DNA from: Bacillota bacterium
GTDB taxonomy: Bacteria > Bacillota > Clostridia > Acetivibrionales > DTU013
Direction of reading: 5' to 3'
Assembly (NCBI GenBank): GCA_023399355.1
Contig: JAEWQC010000135.1
Location: forward strand, 1-64,000
Length of the DNA: 64,000 bases
The position numbers and the translations under genes are program-made. The notes below the pieces were generated by a model. The model was not told the DNA's origin, ran no database searches, and saw nothing but the letters and a program-made list of their open reading frames with translations. Shown in pieces: positions 35,330 through 44,441 of this stretch (positions are counted from its first letter, which is position 1; each line of letters begins with the position of its first letter).

Positions 35330-37033
35330 TCATCCTGTGACAGCCCGTAATTTATGCAGCAGTTTTAGCTCAGGCAGAAATCCCATCCTTATCAGAAGCT
35401 GGACATATTCCTGCTCAATCTCCTTTTCCATGCGGACAGCATAAGCACCGTTCAGATTTCTATGAAGTAAACGCCTCCTGCTGTAGGAAATCTTCCCGAG
35501 AAGATTTCCCTGGACCGCTTCCCTGACTTCGCCCGGATCGATACTCGTGTTTTTGTCGTATTCAAAAAGGACAAATTGGGTGCGGTGAACGCAAAGATGC
35601 TGTTTCTCCATTAAAAATCCGGTATAGGAATTGAATTCACGCAGCTGATCCACATCTCCGCGAAGCGCGGCAATATTTATATCCGACTTAAGGAGCGCCG
35701 CCAATGTAAACGCATCATAGATGGATCTGTTCACGAGAAGGATTGTAATGTCAAATCTGCGATAGCATTTTTCAATCAGTTTTGGAACGCATTCCTCATT
35801 AAAATATTCATAGCTTTCCAACCGGTAATTCCCTGTCAGCACATGCAGGTTTTTCAGGTCTTTTCTTTGTACGACCGCCTGCTGCATTTGTTCCTCCTCC
35901 AGCATGCCCTTTTCCAGAGCATCCATGACCAAATCCAGTCCCGAACGTCCGCACAGGTCTCCCTGTGATATTTTCGCCGGGAATTTCCTCAGGTTCAGAA
36001 ACAAATCCGCTTTCGGCGCCAGCAAATCCAAATCTGCCAGAAGCACTTCGCTTTTTGTATGTTTCGCTGCCATATATGCCAATTCACAACCGAATTCTGC
36101 GTTATCCCATACCGTGATTACAAGCTTTCTGAAACTAGCCTGTTGTTTTGTGCCAACACCTGAAATTCCGCCATTTTTTTCAGGCTCCGCCTGCAAAGGC
36201 CGGTTGACCAAAGAGGATTTTTCGCGATTGTGTTCTCTCTGCAATTGATCCTGCAAAGGCCGCAGAGCCTCAAACTCCTTTTGGAGAAGCGCTGCGCTCT
36301 GATAACGTTCCGATACCTTTTCCCGGGTGCATTTGGATAGGATTGCTTCTAGCTCCGGTGAAATATCCTCGACAAATTGCCGGACAGGTTTTAATCCATA
36401 TGGCGAATCCAACGGATTCCTTCCTGTCAGCAGATGGTGTAACGTTACTCCAAGACTATAAATATCTGAAGCTGCACTGGTCTGACCCATTCCGTACTGC
36501 TCCGGTGCTGCGAACCCCCGTGTTCCAATATATACCGTATCCGCTCCGGATCGTGGTTTGTATTCGCGCGCTATCCCGAAGTCTATCAGTTTGAGGGTTC
36601 CGTTGCTTGTCAAAATGATATTTGAGGGCTTCATATCCCGGTAGATGATCGGATGCGGCTCAAGGGTATGGAGGTAATCCAGCGCCCTGCATAATTGTAC
36701 AGCCCACCCTGTTACTGTCTCCTCTGCTATTCGCCCCTCCGCTTCGAGCTTTTTGTCAAGCGATATCCCCTCTATATAATCTGAAACCATGTACAGCTTC
36801 CCATCCTGCTCCAGAATATCGAATAATCTTGGCAATGCAGGATGTTCCAGCTTTTTTAGCAGTTTTGGTTCTGCCGGCAGGCCGGCATCTGTACTATTCC
36901 TTTGAACGATCTCCTTGATCGCCCAGAGGGTGTCGGTATTGATGTTTCGCGCCAGATAAACCGTACCCATGCCTCCCTGGCCAAGTATGCTCATTATGAA
37001 ATAACGTCCGTCAAATAAGTCGCCTGCTTGCAT
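35330..37033 (-). CDS. Ser/Thr protein kinase fused to a ParA-like domain
   Basis: A 567-residue two-domain protein that heads the pilus operon. Residues 10-270 are a Hanks-type kinase: glycine loop LGQGGMGTVYLA (17-28), Lys40 (AIKEI), catalytic YRDMKPSN (131-138, Tyr in place of the usual His), DFG at 151-153 and GTRGFAAPEQYG. Residues about 305-567 look like a ParA/TadZ-type fold (KLVITVWDNAEFGCELA, SEVLLADLDLLAPKADLFLNL) but lack a P-loop. No PASTA repeats or membrane helix are seen, so it is cytosolic. It may phosphorylate or position pilus components. Confidence 0.83.
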   Translation of the reverse strand: MQAGDLFDGRYFIMSILGQGGMGTVYLARNINTDTLWAIKEIVQRNSTDAGLPAEPKLLKKLEHPALPRLFDILEQDGKLYMVSDYIEGISLDKKLEAEGRIAEETVTGWAVQLCRALDYLHTLEPHPIIYRDMKPSNIILTSNGTLKLIDFGIAREYKPRSGADTVYIGTRGFAAPEQYGMGQTSAASDIYSLGVTLHHLLTGRNPLDSPYGLKPVRQFVEDISPELEAILSKCTREKVSERYQSAALLQKEFEALRPLQDQLQREHNREKSSLVNRPLQAEPEKNGGISGVGTKQQASFRKLVITVWDNAEFGCELAYMAAKHTKSEVLLADLDLLAPKADLFLNLRKFPAKISQGDLCGRSGLDLVMDALEKGMLEEEQMQQAVVQRKDLKNLHVLTGNYRLESYEYFNEECVPKLIEKCYRRFDITILLVNRSIYDAFTLAALLKSDINIAALRGDVDQLREFNSYTGFLMEKQHLCVHRTQFVLFEYDKNTSIDPGEVREAVQGNLLGKISYSRRRLLHRNLNGAYAVRMEKEIEQEYVQLLIRMGFLPELKLLHKLRAVTG

Positions 37034-37297
37034 CCGAATCCCTCACAAACTATATTATTGTCAGATTTTCAGCATTTGTAATCAGATTGCGCGAATGTCA
37101 AATTATAACTTTCAATGGTGTGTTTTATAGTATCATACAATTCCAAAAATTTCCATTAACATTTGTAATTTGTTATTTTTTTTACGGATAAAATACAGAG
37201 AAAAGGCTTATTCCGGCTATAAAACTAGAATTTTTCGCTGCAGAAAATAATAGAAAAAGACGGGAAATAAAATGGGCAAGACTTGCTTAACGAAAGC
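37034..37297. other. Non-coding stretch upstream of the pilus operon
   Basis: AT-rich sequence that should contain the leftward promoter for the kinase and pilus genes. No convincing promoter, hairpin or gene was found. Confidence 0.4.
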
Positions 37298-37474
37298 TCA
37301 TTTTTCGGTGCCATAGATGCAAAGATCATATGTTCCCTTGCAATAACCTGCTGCCACATTACAATGCAACCCAGTATCCACCAAGATTTTAGTCCGATCA
37401 AGCGAGTCCTGGGCAGTAACAAGCCATTTGATATCATTTTGGACAAGACTGAGGGGTATAGACAGTTCGCCCAC
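37298..37474 (-). CDS. Possible 58-residue protein, GTG start
   Basis: An uninterrupted frame follows the stop of the PflA-like gene in the same phase. It reads like protein rather than random sequence (IPLSLVQNDIKWLVTAQDS, then DRTKILVDTGLHCNVAAGYC, ending in LCIYGTEK). The GTG at 37474 is the only usual start and has a poor ribosome site. It could be a small gene, a C-terminal remnant, or chance. No family is recognised. Confidence 0.3.
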   Translation of the reverse strand: MGELSIPLSLVQNDIKWLVTAQDSLDRTKILVDTGLHCNVAAGYCKGTYDLCIYGTEK

Positions 37475-37501
37475 CCTGCACCGGGAAGGTACGATGGCGG
37501 A

Positions 37502-38515
37502 TTACTCCTGGTTGAAGTCCGGGATATATTGGTCGGAGGCGGATTCCCGGTCCTGAACGAAACCGTTGAGGCCAAGCCGGGCGAATTTATTGGTTACCTT
37601 TTCATATTCGTATCTGGTGAGTCTTCTGTCAAGGACGGGATGCCCGCAGGCTTTATAACAGGGGAGGTATTGGCTCATGAGACTTACCTGGACATCCCCG
37701 GGAAGGTTCTCCGATATCCATTCAAGGACACGCAGCGTTTCAGCCGTGTGGCCCGGGAGAACGAGATGCCTTACAATCATCCCGCGCGTCATGATTCCGC
37801 TTTCGTCAAATTTAGACATACCCACCTGCCTGTGCATTTCGAGGATTGCATTGGAAGCTGCGTCAAAATAGTCCCTTGCTCCGGAATACTCCAGGGACAC
37901 TTCGGGGCTGATGTATTTGAGGTCCGGCAGGTAGATGTCGACGGAACCGTCCAACAGATGAAGCGTTTCAAGGCTGTCATATCCGTTTGTATTATATATG
38001 ACCGGTATCGTGAGAGACCCGGACGAATTAACGTAAGCAGCAGCAGGGAGATCGTTGCGTTGTCCTGTAACAAAACTGAATTGTGATATTGAATCTGTCC
38101 CTGTTTCCGGAGCATTATTGTCCCGGCGGCCGGCCCGGAGTGCGTATCTGTCTCCATGTCCCGCTCCCGCAAGCTCCAGTGCTTCCTTGATGGCAGGCGC
38201 AAAATGGGATGGCGTTACGAGATTGATATTATGTGCGCCTTTCTCCTGTAAAGACAGGAATATTCCGGCCAGTTCCATGATGGAGATTTCCCTGCCGGTG
38301 CCGCCGTGACTGATTTCATGATTCTGGCAGAAGATGCATTTCAGATTGCAGCCTGAAAAGAACACCGTGCCCGAACCTTTGGTTCCGCTGATGCAGGGTT
38401 CCTCCCACATGTGAAGGGACGCTCTTGCAATCACAGGCTTCTCTCCCATTCCGCAGAAGCCTTTGCTCTTATTTCTGTCGATATAACATGCTCTGGGACA
38501 GATGCTGCAATTCAT
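37502..38515 (-). CDS. PflA-like radical SAM protein
   Basis: A 337-residue radical SAM protein of the 'putative pyruvate formate-lyase activating enzyme' type. The cluster motif is Cys56, Cys60, Cys63 (SGCNLKCIFCQN). Four extra N-terminal cysteines (3, 6, 10, 21: CSICPRAC and FCGMG) are typical of this subgroup. NINLVTPSHFAP and DIYLPDLKYISPE are family blocks. Residues about 119-168 form an unusual insert (GRRDNNAPETGTDSISQF). The partner glycyl-radical or substrate protein is not in the window. Confidence 0.87.
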   Translation of the reverse strand: MNCSICPRACYIDRNKSKGFCGMGEKPVIARASLHMWEEPCISGTKGSGTVFFSGCNLKCIFCQNHEISHGGTGREISIMELAGIFLSLQEKGAHNINLVTPSHFAPAIKEALELAGAGHGDRYALRAGRRDNNAPETGTDSISQFSFVTGQRNDLPAAAYVNSSGSLTIPVIYNTNGYDSLETLHLLDGSVDIYLPDLKYISPEVSLEYSGARDYFDAASNAILEMHRQVGMSKFDESGIMTRGMIVRHLVLPGHTAETLRVLEWISENLPGDVQVSLMSQYLPCYKACGHPVLDRRLTRYEYEKVTNKFARLGLNGFVQDRESASDQYIPDFNQE

Positions 38516-38642
38516 ATCCGAAATCCCTCAAATTTCCTCTTTTATTACTTTACAATACTTATAAATAAAAATATAATAAGGTTAATTACCATACATGTCA
38601 ATATAACAGGGAAGTTATACTAAGGACGTGGAGGATCGAAAC

Positions 38643-39593
38643 ATGAGGATTAGCGGTGTCACATATGCAGTCAGAAAGACCCATACGGCACGGAATGTCA
38701 CTTTAACCATTGTTATTCTGCTTTTCATCTCAATTCTTGCAGTCATCGTGCTGTCGGGCTACAAAAGCTGGGCGCTGCTGCATCCTGAGAAAAAACCGCT
38801 GGATACGTTTTCCTCAAATATCGTTCCCGAATTCAGAAATATCAGTTTCAAAAGCACGGATCCCTCCATCATTTTAAAAGGTTGGCTTTTCCAGGCAAAG
38901 AACAGCGACAAAGCTGTGATTCTTGTGCATTCCTATGGCAATAACAGGCTCCAGTTCGGCTTGAAAACTGTTGACATGATCAAGGATTTCCTGGGCAAGG
39001 GATACAGCGTATTTGCATTCGATCTTAGAAATTCCGGAGATTCAGGCGGGAAGGACTCCTCCCTCGGTTTGCATGAAAAAGAAGATGTGCTGGCCGCAAT
39101 CAGCTACATGAAATCCCAAGGTTCCAGCCACATCACTTTGATGGGCTTTTCGACAGGCGCTTCCGCCAGCATCCTTGCCGCAGCAGACAAACCTGTGGAT
39201 GCAGTCATTGCAGACAGCCCCTATGCCGATCTTAAGACGTATCTGTCACAAAACCTGAATCGATGGACTCATTTGCCGTCTCTTGTTTTCAACTATACCG
39301 TTGCAGTTTCAATAGAGCTGACTGGCGATCTTAAGATGAAAGAAGCAAGTCCTGTCAATGCTCTGACTGCGCAGAAACCTCCGTATCTGCTGCTGATCCA
39401 TGGCCGCGGCGATCCGTTGATTCCGGTGGAAAACAGTATCGAGCTGAATCAAAAGTATTCTGCAATGAACTCCAAAGGAGCCGAATTCTGGACCACCGAA
39501 GATGACGGAGATGCTGCAAGCTATTTAACAGACCCGAAGGAATATATGAGCAGGGTCTTCTCCTTCCTCGATAAGGTTTACCCGAAGGAATAG
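38643..39593 (+). CDS. Membrane-anchored alpha/beta hydrolase
   Basis: A 316-residue hydrolase with one N-terminal membrane helix (TLTIVILLFISILAVIVL), so the catalytic domain probably lies outside. The nucleophile elbow is GFSTGAS, with the oxyanion-side VHSYGNNR motif and FAFDLRNSGDS; the C-terminal LLIHGRGDPLIP supplies the acid. The normal final His is not obvious: EDDGDAASY stands where a G-x-H is expected. The ATG at 38643 follows GGAGG by 8 bases. Substrate unknown. Confidence 0.84.
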   Translation: MRISGVTYAVRKTHTARNVTLTIVILLFISILAVIVLSGYKSWALLHPEKKPLDTFSSNIVPEFRNISFKSTDPSIILKGWLFQAKNSDKAVILVHSYGNNRLQFGLKTVDMIKDFLGKGYSVFAFDLRNSGDSGGKDSSLGLHEKEDVLAAISYMKSQGSSHITLMGFSTGASASILAAADKPVDAVIADSPYADLKTYLSQNLNRWTHLPSLVFNYTVAVSIELTGDLKMKEASPVNALTAQKPPYLLLIHGRGDPLIPVENSIELNQKYSAMNSKGAEFWTTEDDGDAASYLTDPKEYMSRVFSFLDKVYPKE

Positions 39594-39853
39594 TCCGGTG
39601 CAAATCCAATATGGTATGTCATAACATCCTTACCGCACAAAATAGCATCATTTGCTGGTAAATAGTGCTGAATTACCGTGTCGATATACTGTAAAAGATA
39701 AAGCACACTCAATATGATATAAAGTTTGGTTGGTACATCAGATAAATTAGTACACACATTGCAACCTGGAATGCTATGTACAAAAGCGAAATCGGTTGCT
39801 TATTCGCTCATAATAAGGATCGAAAAGCGAAGCAAGAGAGGTGGGGTTGCAAA
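39594..39853. other. Intergenic region before the surface-glycan genes
   Basis: About 260 bases without a gene. A TCGATATA at 39695-39702 resembles a sigma-28 -10 box, but the nearest TAAA lies 18 bases upstream, which is too far, so no promoter is claimed. Confidence 0.3.
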
Positions 39854-41977
39854 TTGAAAATATTTGATGAAAAGCAATATGTAATAGATGCATTTAGCCT
39901 TAACTTCGAAAAATTCATACAAAAAAAACTTGTACTCTATGGAATCGGTAAGAATACACAGTATCTCCTGGACCACTTCCGTGAATATAACTTTGTTGGT
40001 CTGATGGATGAAGTGAGAACTGGCGAGGTTATTTATGGCAAGAATATTATTTCCAAAGAACAAGTCCTGGCATCAGGCGTTGACACAATTATCATCGTAG
40101 CCCGCGCAAATAATATCAGAATTATCTATAGAAGAATTGCAGAATTTTGTGCAGCCAATTCTATAAGCGTATATGACATCAATGGGAATATACTTGATGC
40201 AAAATCCTCCCTGCAAAAGTCGTTTGATCAATACAACAATATCTGTATGGAAGCATTGGAGGAAAAAATCGCGAAAGCAGATGTCGTGAGTTTTGACATT
40301 TTTGATACTCTTATCATGCGCCGTGGACTGTATCCCAAAGATATCTTCCTGATCATGGAGGAAAAGATGGGAAGCTCCCATTCCGCCAATGAATTTTTCG
40401 CCAAGACTCGCATTCAGGCAGAGATGGATTTATACGGCGAAGGAGAAAATCCAACCATTCACAAAATTTATGACCGAATGCAGCAGATCCTTAAAATACC
40501 GGATGACACGAAAGAATTGTGGAAAGAGCTCGAACTGGCGACTGAAGAAGAGAACCTCCTCCCAAGAAAAAGTATGTGTGCGGTTCTTGATTTAGCAGCT
40601 TCATTGGGTAAAGAGATTTTTTTAGTTTCAGATATGTATTTGCCAAGGGCCCTCCTCCATAGATTGCTCGGGAAACTTGGAATTCACGCGGAACCTTGTA
40701 ACCTCATTATTTCCTGTGATTATGGCATATCTAAATGCAATGGCTTATACAACCTTCTTCGAAACAAAGCCGTCGGCAAAAAGATATTACATATCGGCGA
40801 CAATTTTGAAGCTGACGAGCAAGCTGCGAAGGTGTTCGGGATTGATGATACATTCCGGGTCAAAAGCGCTTTAAACATGTTGGAGGATTCTTATGCCTGT
40901 AATTTGCTGAAATACGATTCAACGCTGTATAACCGCGTGTTAATTGGGGATTTTATCAGCAGACGGTTGAATGACCCTTTTATTTTCAACGCCACCAGAG
41001 GAAAATTTCTGGTAGACAACAATTATGATATGGCTTATTCCTTTTTGGCCCCTATCATCTGCGGCTTCTTTGGCTGGATGATTGCCAAAGCAAAGGAATT
41101 AGGACTGGAGTATATTCTTTTCAGCGCAAGAGACGGTTATTTGATGGAGGAAATCAGCAAATTGCTTCGCAGCTCAATTCCCGATTTTCCAGAAACCCAA
41201 TATTTTTATACCTCAAGATCCGTATCGGTATTAGCAGGACTTGACTCGGACAAAGACATTTTGTATGCGGCACATCTCGCATTTGCAGGTTCATTGGAGG
41301 AAATGCTAAGAAGCAGGTTTTTTCTGACAGTGGATGAAATCCAAGAGCGCAGAGAAAGCAACGATGACGAGTACATATTGAAACACAAAGATGTAATCAT
41401 AAAGCATTCAAAAGCAATGCGTAAGAATTACCTCCGGTACCTGGAAAGTCTTCCTATCGGAAATGCAACCCGCATTGGCTTTTTTGATTTTGTTTCTTCA
41501 GGAACATGTCAAAAAGGGGTGTCCAACTTTACTGACTTTGAGCTGTATGGGCTTTATTTTGTCCAACTTTTCGATGAATATAAAAAGGATCTTAATATCG
41601 AATCCATGTTTGGCATTAAGTGCGCTTACAAGGAAAGCTATTATCTCTTGGAAGACTACTTCTTTATGGAAAACATATTAACCTCGTATGAACCAACCCT
41701 GCTAAGTTTTGATGAAACCGGACACCCGGTGTTTCTGCCGGAAAAAAGGACAGAGAGACAGTTTGAAGCCTTGAAAGATATTCACAATGGTATTTTGGAT
41801 TACATACAGCATATAAAAATGGATATCTGCAAATTCAAAGATATTGACAAAACGCTTCCCGACCTGATATTTCATTTGCTGCACAGTGAATACAGCATGA
41901 TAACAACAGACTATTTTAAAATAGAAGTACTGGAAGACGAATTTTGTAATCGAAGATTTATTCTAGCGGAGGATTAA
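39854..41977 (+). CDS. HAD-superfamily protein with N-terminal Rossmann-like domain
   Basis: A 707-residue protein from a TTG start after GAGAGGTGGGG; the frame opens at 39776 without a ribosome site. Residues 25-115 are a nucleotide- or sugar-binding Rossmann-like unit (LVLYGIGKNTQYLLDHF). A HAD domain follows: motif I SFDIFDTLIM at about 147, motif II LVSDMYLP and motif IV HIGDNFEADEQAA at about 312. The last 350 residues (ARDGYLMEEISKLL, RIGFFDFVSSGTCQKG) are typical of large HAD proteins in capsule and flagellin-glycan loci. A phosphotransfer or sugar-phosphate role on glycans is inferred. Confidence 0.8.
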   Translation: MKIFDEKQYVIDAFSLNFEKFIQKKLVLYGIGKNTQYLLDHFREYNFVGLMDEVRTGEVIYGKNIISKEQVLASGVDTIIIVARANNIRIIYRRIAEFCAANSISVYDINGNILDAKSSLQKSFDQYNNICMEALEEKIAKADVVSFDIFDTLIMRRGLYPKDIFLIMEEKMGSSHSANEFFAKTRIQAEMDLYGEGENPTIHKIYDRMQQILKIPDDTKELWKELELATEEENLLPRKSMCAVLDLAASLGKEIFLVSDMYLPRALLHRLLGKLGIHAEPCNLIISCDYGISKCNGLYNLLRNKAVGKKILHIGDNFEADEQAAKVFGIDDTFRVKSALNMLEDSYACNLLKYDSTLYNRVLIGDFISRRLNDPFIFNATRGKFLVDNNYDMAYSFLAPIICGFFGWMIAKAKELGLEYILFSARDGYLMEEISKLLRSSIPDFPETQYFYTSRSVSVLAGLDSDKDILYAAHLAFAGSLEEMLRSRFFLTVDEIQERRESNDDEYILKHKDVIIKHSKAMRKNYLRYLESLPIGNATRIGFFDFVSSGTCQKGVSNFTDFELYGLYFVQLFDEYKKDLNIESMFGIKCAYKESYYLLEDYFFMENILTSYEPTLLSFDETGHPVFLPEKRTERQFEALKDIHNGILDYIQHIKMDICKFKDIDKTLPDLIFHLLHSEYSMITTDYFKIEVLEDEFCNRRFILAED

Positions 41978-41979
41978 TA

Positions 41980-43149
41980 ATGGTAATTCTAAGAGCTACT
42001 CCATATGAACATTTTGCACAGGAAATCGGCAGCCAGCATATTATCTGTTTCGGTGCAGGCAACACCTTTGATTATCTTTTAAAATCATGTTCTGATGAAT
42101 TACAGCTATTTAGTAAAATAGCTGTAATATTAGACAACAGCGTTGCCCTTGACGGAACGTTACGAGAAATATACGAAAGACAGATCCCCGTTAAAACGAT
42201 ACAACACTTTTTAAGTGAAGACCCTGTTATGTCTGATTATGTTATACTCCTATGCAACAATAAATCCATAAATGAAATTATTGAACAACTGGATCATATT
42301 GAACATTTTAATGGGGTATCCTGCTTTATATGGAATGTTCTATTAGAAGAAAACGGTCCTTGCTTCAGTTCAACAATTGCTGCCTTGCCTTATCACTACA
42401 AGGATTATCAAATCCCTAGAAAAATTCATTACTGTTGGTTTGGCGGAAAAGAGATGCCTGCTCGTGATCGTGCCAACCTTGAGAGCTGGAAAAAATACTG
42501 TCCGGATTATGAAATAATCCTCTGGAATGAAAAAAACTATGATATTGAAAAAAATAAATATATGAAAGATGCTTACCTCGCAAAAAAATGGGGGTTTGTT
42601 CCGGACTTTGCACGCTTTGATATTATTTATGAGCATGGCGGTTTTTATTTGGACACTGATGTGGAGCTTGTGAGAGGGTTGGACCCTTTCACAAAATTTA
42701 AAGCATTTTTGGCCTTCGAATTTTATAATTTGATTAATCCAGGTTCAGGATTTGGAAGCATTCCCAAAAACCCATTGATAAAAGAATTAATCGGCATCTA
42801 TAAGGACAAAGACTTTATCTTTGCTGATAATACACTAAACCTGGTACCTTCCCCTGTATATACCACAGAATTTTTTAGAAATAGGGGTGTAGAAATCAAT
42901 AATCGAATGCAAATCGTGGAGGATACCGTGTTTTTCCCAAGTGATTTTCTGTGTCCGTTAAACCAAAAGACGGCTCTGTATGAATTGACGATAAATACGC
43001 ATGCCATTCATAAATTTTTCTGTTCCTGGTTTAATGATGAGCAGTTGAAAGAATGGGAAGAGGCAAAGCAGAATACAGCTGTCATGAACGAAAGACTAAT
43101 GCATGATTTTATAAATAAGTTCTTATCTACAAATAAAGAAATCAGGTGA
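41980..43149 (+). CDS. DXD-type glycosyltransferase (OCH1/TcdA-like) with Rossmann-like domain
   Basis: A 389-residue glycosyltransferase. Residues 1-120 are a Rossmann-like extension (IICFGAGNTFDYLL). The catalytic domain begins at IPRKIHYCWFGGKEMP, with ESWKKYCPDYEIILWNE and the metal-binding DXD in GGFYLDTDVELV (about 223-228), the pattern of Gly_transf_sug enzymes that move sugars from nucleotide donors. It follows the HAD gene by two bases and precedes the DUF115-like gene by four, so the three form one operon. Confidence 0.88.
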   Translation: MVILRATPYEHFAQEIGSQHIICFGAGNTFDYLLKSCSDELQLFSKIAVILDNSVALDGTLREIYERQIPVKTIQHFLSEDPVMSDYVILLCNNKSINEIIEQLDHIEHFNGVSCFIWNVLLEENGPCFSSTIAALPYHYKDYQIPRKIHYCWFGGKEMPARDRANLESWKKYCPDYEIILWNEKNYDIEKNKYMKDAYLAKKWGFVPDFARFDIIYEHGGFYLDTDVELVRGLDPFTKFKAFLAFEFYNLINPGSGFGSIPKNPLIKELIGIYKDKDFIFADNTLNLVPSPVYTTEFFRNRGVEINNRMQIVEDTVFFPSDFLCPLNQKTALYELTINTHAIHKFFCSWFNDEQLKEWEEAKQNTAVMNERLMHDFINKFLSTNKEIR

Positions 43150-43153
43150 AAAC

Positions 43154-44248
43154 ATGAAACAGAACAAACCGGTTATACTGTTCGGTGCCGGACAAACAGG
43201 AATGAAAGCCCTCGAATACTACGGATGGGAAAACATTTATTGTTATGTGGATAAACATAAGGCAGGACTTTATTTCTGTGGGATACCTGTCATATCCATT
43301 GATGATTTGCAGAAAATAAAATTTGATTATCGGATCATTATCTCAACTGCACCTGATTCATTTGAAGAAATCAAGCAAGAGTTGGATCGAGCAGGGATTC
43401 AAGGGGCAGTTTTATATAACCCTGACTATGGAAAAACATATAAAAAGAATCCGCGACTTGAGAAATTTAAAAACATGCATAAGGGAAAGAGATGTTTTTT
43501 AATTGGCAATGGTTCCAGCTTACGAACAGAAGATCTGGAAATAATAGACCGACACAAAGACATAACATTTGCATCCAACAGAATATTTAAAATATACAAA
43601 AGTACAAATTGGCGTCCGGATTACTATTTTGCAGGAGATCAACGTTACATCATTCAGAATCTGGACGATATTATTGCCGAAAAGGAAAACAAATTTATCG
43701 TTTATACAAAAGAATATATAACTCCAGATATCCTTTCGAAGCTTATTGATGTCAAAGATCTATATCTGATTAAAGCAAGATATTTACAATATGATTCGGA
43801 GAATAATAAACTTCTTCCGTTCTATGAGGATTTGAATGAGCCCTATCCTTCATTTTCTGAAGATCCCTCAATGTTTGTATATGAAGGTTTTTCAATCACC
43901 TACCTTATGATGCAGTGGGCAGCTTATATGGGATTTTCCAAGTTGTTTTTATTAGGTGTCGACCATAATTTTAAACTAACCCGTAACTATTTCGAAAAAT
44001 TCATTCCATCCCAGGAAGTCCCCGGGGAAATAGCCAATGATCACTTTAGCACCAATTATTTTAAGAAGGACGAGTTGATTAATATTGCTGATTTGCAATC
44101 ATCTACGCAAGCCTATGGAAAAGCAGAGCAGTATTCAATAGAAAACGGTTTCCGAATCTATAATGCGACAAGAGGGGGAAATCTGGAGGTTTTTGAACGG
44201 GTAGATTTTAATGTCCTAATGAATAATAAATCTCAAGTCGGAGATTGA
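43154..44248 (+). CDS. DUF115/Maf-like glycan protein with Rossmann-like domain
   Basis: A 364-residue protein. Residues 1-95 form the Rossmann-like unit (VILFGAGQTGMKALEYYG). The rest begins FLIGNGSSLRTEDLEII (about 115), ITFASNRIFKIY and WRPDYYFAGD, then LFLLGVDHNFK. This is the pattern of DUF115 proteins, related to motility-associated factor (Maf) glycosyltransferases and to MptE-like enzymes. With flagellar genes nearby, transfer of a nonulosonate to flagellin is possible, but its length is shorter than typical Maf proteins. AGGTGA ribosome site. Confidence 0.8.
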   Translation: MKQNKPVILFGAGQTGMKALEYYGWENIYCYVDKHKAGLYFCGIPVISIDDLQKIKFDYRIIISTAPDSFEEIKQELDRAGIQGAVLYNPDYGKTYKKNPRLEKFKNMHKGKRCFLIGNGSSLRTEDLEIIDRHKDITFASNRIFKIYKSTNWRPDYYFAGDQRYIIQNLDDIIAEKENKFIVYTKEYITPDILSKLIDVKDLYLIKARYLQYDSENNKLLPFYEDLNEPYPSFSEDPSMFVYEGFSITYLMMQWAAYMGFSKLFLLGVDHNFKLTRNYFEKFIPSQEVPGEIANDHFSTNYFKKDELINIADLQSSTQAYGKAEQYSIENGFRIYNATRGGNLEVFERVDFNVLMNNKSQVGD

Positions 44249-44441
44249 ACCCACAAACATTTATTGGGAGAAATACTTAAAAAAAAGGTACTCCATTGTG
44301 ACAACGCTGATTTTTTAAGATAGGGTCTGCTGAACAGATGCCTTTTTAACCCTTTGCATATTAGCAACAGGGTGTACCCGTTTTGTATAAGGTATCACCG
44401 ACAGCAATTTCCCCTAACAGGGGTTGTTGAACTAGGCACTA

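Noticed and set aside
37283..38086. 267-residue open frame on the plus strand
   Set aside because: Mostly antisense to the PflA-like gene, whose radical SAM motifs are clear. Its first 70 residues look somewhat protein-like but no start signal is present.
44249..44441. Terminator between convergent genes
   Set aside because: The only hairpin (CCCCT-AAC-AGGGG near 44411-44423) has a five-base stem and no T run.
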